17,037 nt of DNA from the NCBI GenBank assembly GCA_900543295.1, contig UQQY01000028.1:1-17037 (forward strand). The letters are read 5' to 3'. The position numbers and the translations under genes were made by a program. The notes under the pieces were generated by a model. The model did no database searches. It saw only the letters and a program-made list of their open reading frames with translations, and had not been told where the DNA came from. Below are positions 14,268-17,037 of this stretch, in pieces; the first letter of the stretch is position 1, and each line of letters opens with the position of its first letter. Source of the DNA: an uncultured Oscillospiraceae bacterium. GTDB lineage: Bacteria > Bacillota > Clostridia > Oscillospirales > Ruminococcaceae.

Positions 14268-15395
14268 ATGAGAAAAAACGTATGCGGCCTGATTTATGCC
14301 GGTGAAGAAAATTTAAATCTCCGCGAGCTTGTCAATAAGAGAAGCGTCGGCGCGCTGCCGGTCGGCGGACGCTACCGCGCAATTGATTTTATCCTTTCCA
14401 ATATGGTAAATTCCGGGATCCGCAACATCGGCGTTATTCCGCGGAGAAACTATCACTCCATGATGGATCATCTGGGCTCCGGCAAAGAGTGGGATTTAAA
14501 CCGCAAGGAGGACGGTCTGATTATCATTCCGCCCTATGATACAAGCGAAAACTACGGTTCGCATCATGGACAGATTGACACCTTGCAGGGCGCCGCGCCG
14601 TTTCTGCGCCGCGCGCCGCAGAAATACTGCCTGCTTGCAAGCACAAGCGCAATCTATACGGATACATACGACAAGATGTTCGACTTTCATGTAGAAACCG
14701 GCGCGGATATCACGCTGCTCTACACGGTGGATACCTCCGCGGGCGCAACGCTCGACCGGTTCTCCGACGTTCGTTTTGAAACGAATGCAGAGGGAAGAAT
14801 CATCGACATGAAGACGCACGGTACGGCAGGCACCTATAACAAGATGTCGCTGGGCGCATATCTTGTGAAAAAGGATCTGATGCAGTACCTGCTCGACGAC
14901 GCGGCTTCCCGCGGGAAATACAACATCGATATCGATATCATTATGAGCAATCTCGACACGCTTAAAATCTACGCTTTCGAGCATAAAGGCTATGTTGGTC
15001 ATCTGCGCTCCGTCGCCTCCTATTTCAGAACCAACATGGATTTCTTAAAGCAGGACGTGCAGGCGGATCTGTTTGAATCCGGCGGCAAGGTTTATACGAA
15101 AATCAAGGATGAGGCGCCGACCCGTTATGGCAAGGACGCTGTCGTTAAGAACAGCTTGATCGGTTCGGGCTGCACCATCGAAGGTGAGGTTGACAACTGC
15201 ATCATCTTCCGCGACGTGACCATTGCAAAAGGTACCGTCGTCAAGGACTGCATTATCATGCAGTCGAGTGAGATTTACGCCGATTCAACGCTCACGAACG
15301 TTATTCTGGATAAAAAGGTGGTTGTCCGTCCGAATTCCGTACTCGCAGGAAGCCGTGAGTATCCGGTTATTATTCCGAAAGGAGCGAATGTCTGA
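14268..15395 (+). CDS. glgD: GlgD, non-catalytic partner of ADP-glucose pyrophosphorylase
   Basis: GlgD is the Firmicute paralogue that associates with GlgC and modulates its activity. The 375-residue protein has the same two-domain layout, a nucleotidyltransferase domain (about 1-250) and a beta-helix (about 280-375). Key residues are changed. The G-G-x-G-x-R loop of GlgC is AGEENLNLREL here (11-21), RAKPAVP is RSVGALP (25-31), and SGDHIY is STSAIY (125-130), losing the catalytic Arg, Lys and Asp. It therefore probably cannot make ADP-glucose alone. AAGGTGG (14252-14258) sits nine bases before ATG 14268. Its stop overlaps the glgA start by one base, so synthase translation is likely coupled. 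Confidence 0.94.
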   Translation: MRKNVCGLIYAGEENLNLRELVNKRSVGALPVGGRYRAIDFILSNMVNSGIRNIGVIPRRNYHSMMDHLGSGKEWDLNRKEDGLIIIPPYDTSENYGSHHGQIDTLQGAAPFLRRAPQKYCLLASTSAIYTDTYDKMFDFHVETGADITLLYTVDTSAGATLDRFSDVRFETNAEGRIIDMKTHGTAGTYNKMSLGAYLVKKDLMQYLLDDAASRGKYNIDIDIIMSNLDTLKIYAFEHKGYVGHLRSVASYFRTNMDFLKQDVQADLFESGGKVYTKIKDEAPTRYGKDAVVKNSLIGSGCTIEGEVDNCIIFRDVTIAKGTVVKDCIIMQSSEIYADSTLTNVILDKKVVVRPNSVLAGSREYPVIIPKGANV

Positions 15396-16840
15396 TGGCA
15401 AAGAAAGCCGCTGCATCTGTTTTGATCGTCGGTTCTGAATGCGCGCCGTTCGCCAAAACGGGCGGCTTGGCCGACGTCATCGGAACGCTTCCGCGCGATT
15501 TGACCGCACTGGGGCTGGATGTGCGCGTCATGATTCCATTCCACAGTATCATTAAGAAGAAGTACGGCGGAAAAACCGCACATCTCGTTGATTTCTGGAT
15601 CCATCTTGGCTGGAGAAGTCAGTACGTTGGTATCGAAAGTCTGGTTGCGGATGGTGTGACCTATTATTTCGTTGATAACGAATATTATTTCGGCGGTCCA
15701 ATCTATAAAGGCGGCGAGGCCGAGGGTGAGCAGTACGCCTTTTTCCAGCGCGCAATGCTTGAGGCATTGCCAAAAATCGGCTTTATTCCGGACGTCATCC
15801 ATGCAAACGACTGGCAGACCGGCATGGTGCCGATGCTCATCAAAACGCAGTATCAAAAAACCGAACTGAAAGACATTAAAACGATCTTCACAATTCACAA
15901 TATGATGTACCAAGGTACCTATCCGTTCGGTACGGTACGCGATTGGCTGGGCATCGATCCCTCATACTATCATTCCGACTGTCTGGAAGCTTACGGCTGC
16001 GCGAACTTTATGAAGGCGGCGCTTGTCTTTGCCGACAAGATCAACACTGTCTCTCCGTCGTATGCGGACGAGATCAAAACCGCTTATTATGCTTATGGTA
16101 TGGAAGGCATCTTAAACGCGCGAAGCTCGGATCTCTGCGGTATTTTAAACGGAATCGATGTGGATGCGTTTAATCCTGAAACCGACAAGTACCTGAAATA
16201 CCATTTCTCGCTTTCGGACATGAACGGTAAGTATGAAAACAAAAAGGCGCTGATGCGCGAGCTTGGCCTTACGGTTGATCCCTCTACGCCGCTCATTGGC
16301 ATGATCTCCCGTCTCACTTCACAGAAGGGCTTTGATCTTGTCATGCGCGTGTTCAACGAGATCATGCAGGAGAAGGTCGCCATTGTTCTGCTTGGCACAG
16401 GCGACCCGATGTACGAAAGCTTTTTCCGCGGAATGGAGGCCTCGTACAAGGGCCGCGTCTGCTCATACATTGCGTATGACAACGCGCTCTCCCACCAGAT
16501 TTATGCGGCAAGCGATCTGTTCCTTATGCCGTCGAAATTTGAGCCCTGTGGTATTTCTCAGATGATTTCACTGCGTTACGGCACGCTTCCGATCGTCCGT
16601 GAGACCGGCGGCCTGCGCGATACGGTATTCCCCTATAACGAATATACCGGCGAAGGCAACGGTTTCTCCTTTACAAATTACAACGCGCATGATATGCTTG
16701 AAGTAATCCGCCTTGCTCTGCGCACAATCAGCGACCCGGCTACGCGCCAGATGTTGATTCAAAACGCTATGACAGCAGACAACAGCTTTATTGTATCCGC
16801 CAAGAAATACCGCGATCTTTATTTAAGCCTGTTGAATTGA
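15395..16840 (+). CDS. glgA: Glycogen synthase (ADP-glucose-dependent)
   Basis: GlgA adds glucose from ADP-glucose to the non-reducing ends of alpha-1,4-glucan. The 481-residue protein is a complete GT5 enzyme with the GT-B fold. The N-terminal domain has KTGGLADV (21-28), HANDWQTG (136-143) and TIHNMMYQG. The C-terminal Rossmann domain has GILNGID, ISRLTSQKG with the conserved K311, and PSKFEPCGISQ with E383, then the TGGLRDTV segment that binds the nucleotide sugar. ATG 15395 overlaps the TGA of glgD (TGATG), and AAAGGAG (15378-15384) lies ten bases upstream. It is the last of the four genes before a strong terminator. Confidence 0.97.
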   Translation: MAKKAAASVLIVGSECAPFAKTGGLADVIGTLPRDLTALGLDVRVMIPFHSIIKKKYGGKTAHLVDFWIHLGWRSQYVGIESLVADGVTYYFVDNEYYFGGPIYKGGEAEGEQYAFFQRAMLEALPKIGFIPDVIHANDWQTGMVPMLIKTQYQKTELKDIKTIFTIHNMMYQGTYPFGTVRDWLGIDPSYYHSDCLEAYGCANFMKAALVFADKINTVSPSYADEIKTAYYAYGMEGILNARSSDLCGILNGIDVDAFNPETDKYLKYHFSLSDMNGKYENKKALMRELGLTVDPSTPLIGMISRLTSQKGFDLVMRVFNEIMQEKVAIVLLGTGDPMYESFFRGMEASYKGRVCSYIAYDNALSHQIYAASDLFLMPSKFEPCGISQMISLRYGTLPIVRETGGLRDTVFPYNEYTGEGNGFSFTNYNAHDMLEVIRLALRTISDPATRQMLIQNAMTADNSFIVSAKKYRDLYLSLLN

Positions 16841-16851
16841 TTCGTTTTCAC

Positions 16852-16890
16852 AAAAGCAAAGCCGGAGAAAATTTCTCCGGCTTTGCTTTT
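16852..16890 (+). terminator. Very long hairpin terminator after glgA
   Basis: AAAAGCAAAGCCGGAGAAA (16852-16870) and TTTCTCCGGCTTTGCTTTT (16872-16890) are perfect inverted arms of 19 bases with one base between them; in practice a 16-bp stem with a loop of about seven. The right arm ends in TTTTT. It closes the glgBCDA unit and should separate the next gene at least partly. Confidence 0.93.
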
Positions 16891-16933
16891 TACTGCGCGC
16901 AAGGGAAACGTTCTTTCAGAAGGGAGACTCTTT

Positions 16934-17037
16934 ATGACAATCGAACACAATTCCGCGCGCTGCTGCTTCCGTAATCCGCTCGGCGCTGTGAAAACCGGCG
17001 AGTACGTTATGCTGCGGCTGCGCGCAGAAAATCCGGA
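16934..17037 (+). CDS. Probable GH13 alpha-glucan hydrolase, 5' end only
   Basis: Only the first 34 codons are in the window. The start MTIEHNSARCCFRNPLGAV, with VKTGEYVMLRLRAENP after it, resembles the N-terminal beta-sandwich of clostridial amylopullulanase/neopullulanase-like enzymes. In these a segment of the type R-x-P-x-GAV-x-x-G-x-x-V-x-L-R-L begins the substrate-binding domain. No signal peptide is seen, which would fit an intracellular glycogen-degrading enzyme. AAGGGAG (16920-16926) is seven bases before ATG 16934. Its place behind the glg operon supports a role in glycogen turnover, but no catalytic motif is visible here. Confidence 0.6.
   Translation, partial: MTIEHNSARCCFRNPLGAVKTGEYVMLRLRAENP

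Overview
The window looks like a chromosomal segment of a low-to-mid GC Firmicute of the class Clostridia, probably the Oscillospiraceae/Ruminococcaceae group. I infer this from the glgB-glgC-glgD-glgA gene order (glgD is largely a Firmicute gene), from strong AGGAGG-type ribosome binding sites with several TTG starts, from a DacF-like S11 protein and from a BmrCD-like ABC exporter. This rests on gene content and protein resemblance only. No rRNA, tRNA, insertion sequence or CRISPR array was found.

Layout. At the left edge lies the 3' part of araD (+), closed by a strong hairpin terminator. On the minus strand follow a cysteine-rich repeat protein of unknown function and, upstream of it, an S11-type D-alanyl-D-alanine carboxypeptidase homologue. 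The latter has lost its catalytic Ser and Lys and is probably a pseudoenzyme. Divergent from it is a metallophosphoesterase (+), then a two-gene restriction-modification unit (+) in which the nuclease start overlaps the methyltransferase stop. A bidirectional terminator separates this unit from a convergent ROK-family sugar kinase (-) that lacks the N-terminal ATP-binding segment and is probably decayed.

Right of the ROK remnant is a roughly 220-base leader with a candidate promoter, two GC-rich inverted repeats and a possible 10-codon ORF. It precedes two overlapping genes for a heterodimeric ABC exporter, followed after 17 bases by exonuclease III and a textbook terminator. A 300-base AT-rich region with two good promoter candidates and nested inverted repeats then leads into the glycogen operon. 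The start of a probable GH13 alpha-glucan hydrolase is cut by the right edge.

How the genes work together. GlgC, with its partner GlgD, makes ADP-glucose. GlgA polymerises it into alpha-1,4-glucan, GlgB adds alpha-1,6 branches, and the partial GH13 enzyme probably degrades the product. The two ABC half-transporters carry complementary degenerate motifs, as expected for a heterodimer with one hydrolytic and one non-hydrolytic ATP site. The restriction nuclease and methyltransferase form a self-contained defence unit. The points most worth a second look are the dead S11 protein, the Cys-rich repeat protein beside it, the possible attenuator-type leader of the ABC exporter, and the restriction nuclease with a large unrecognised N-terminal domain.
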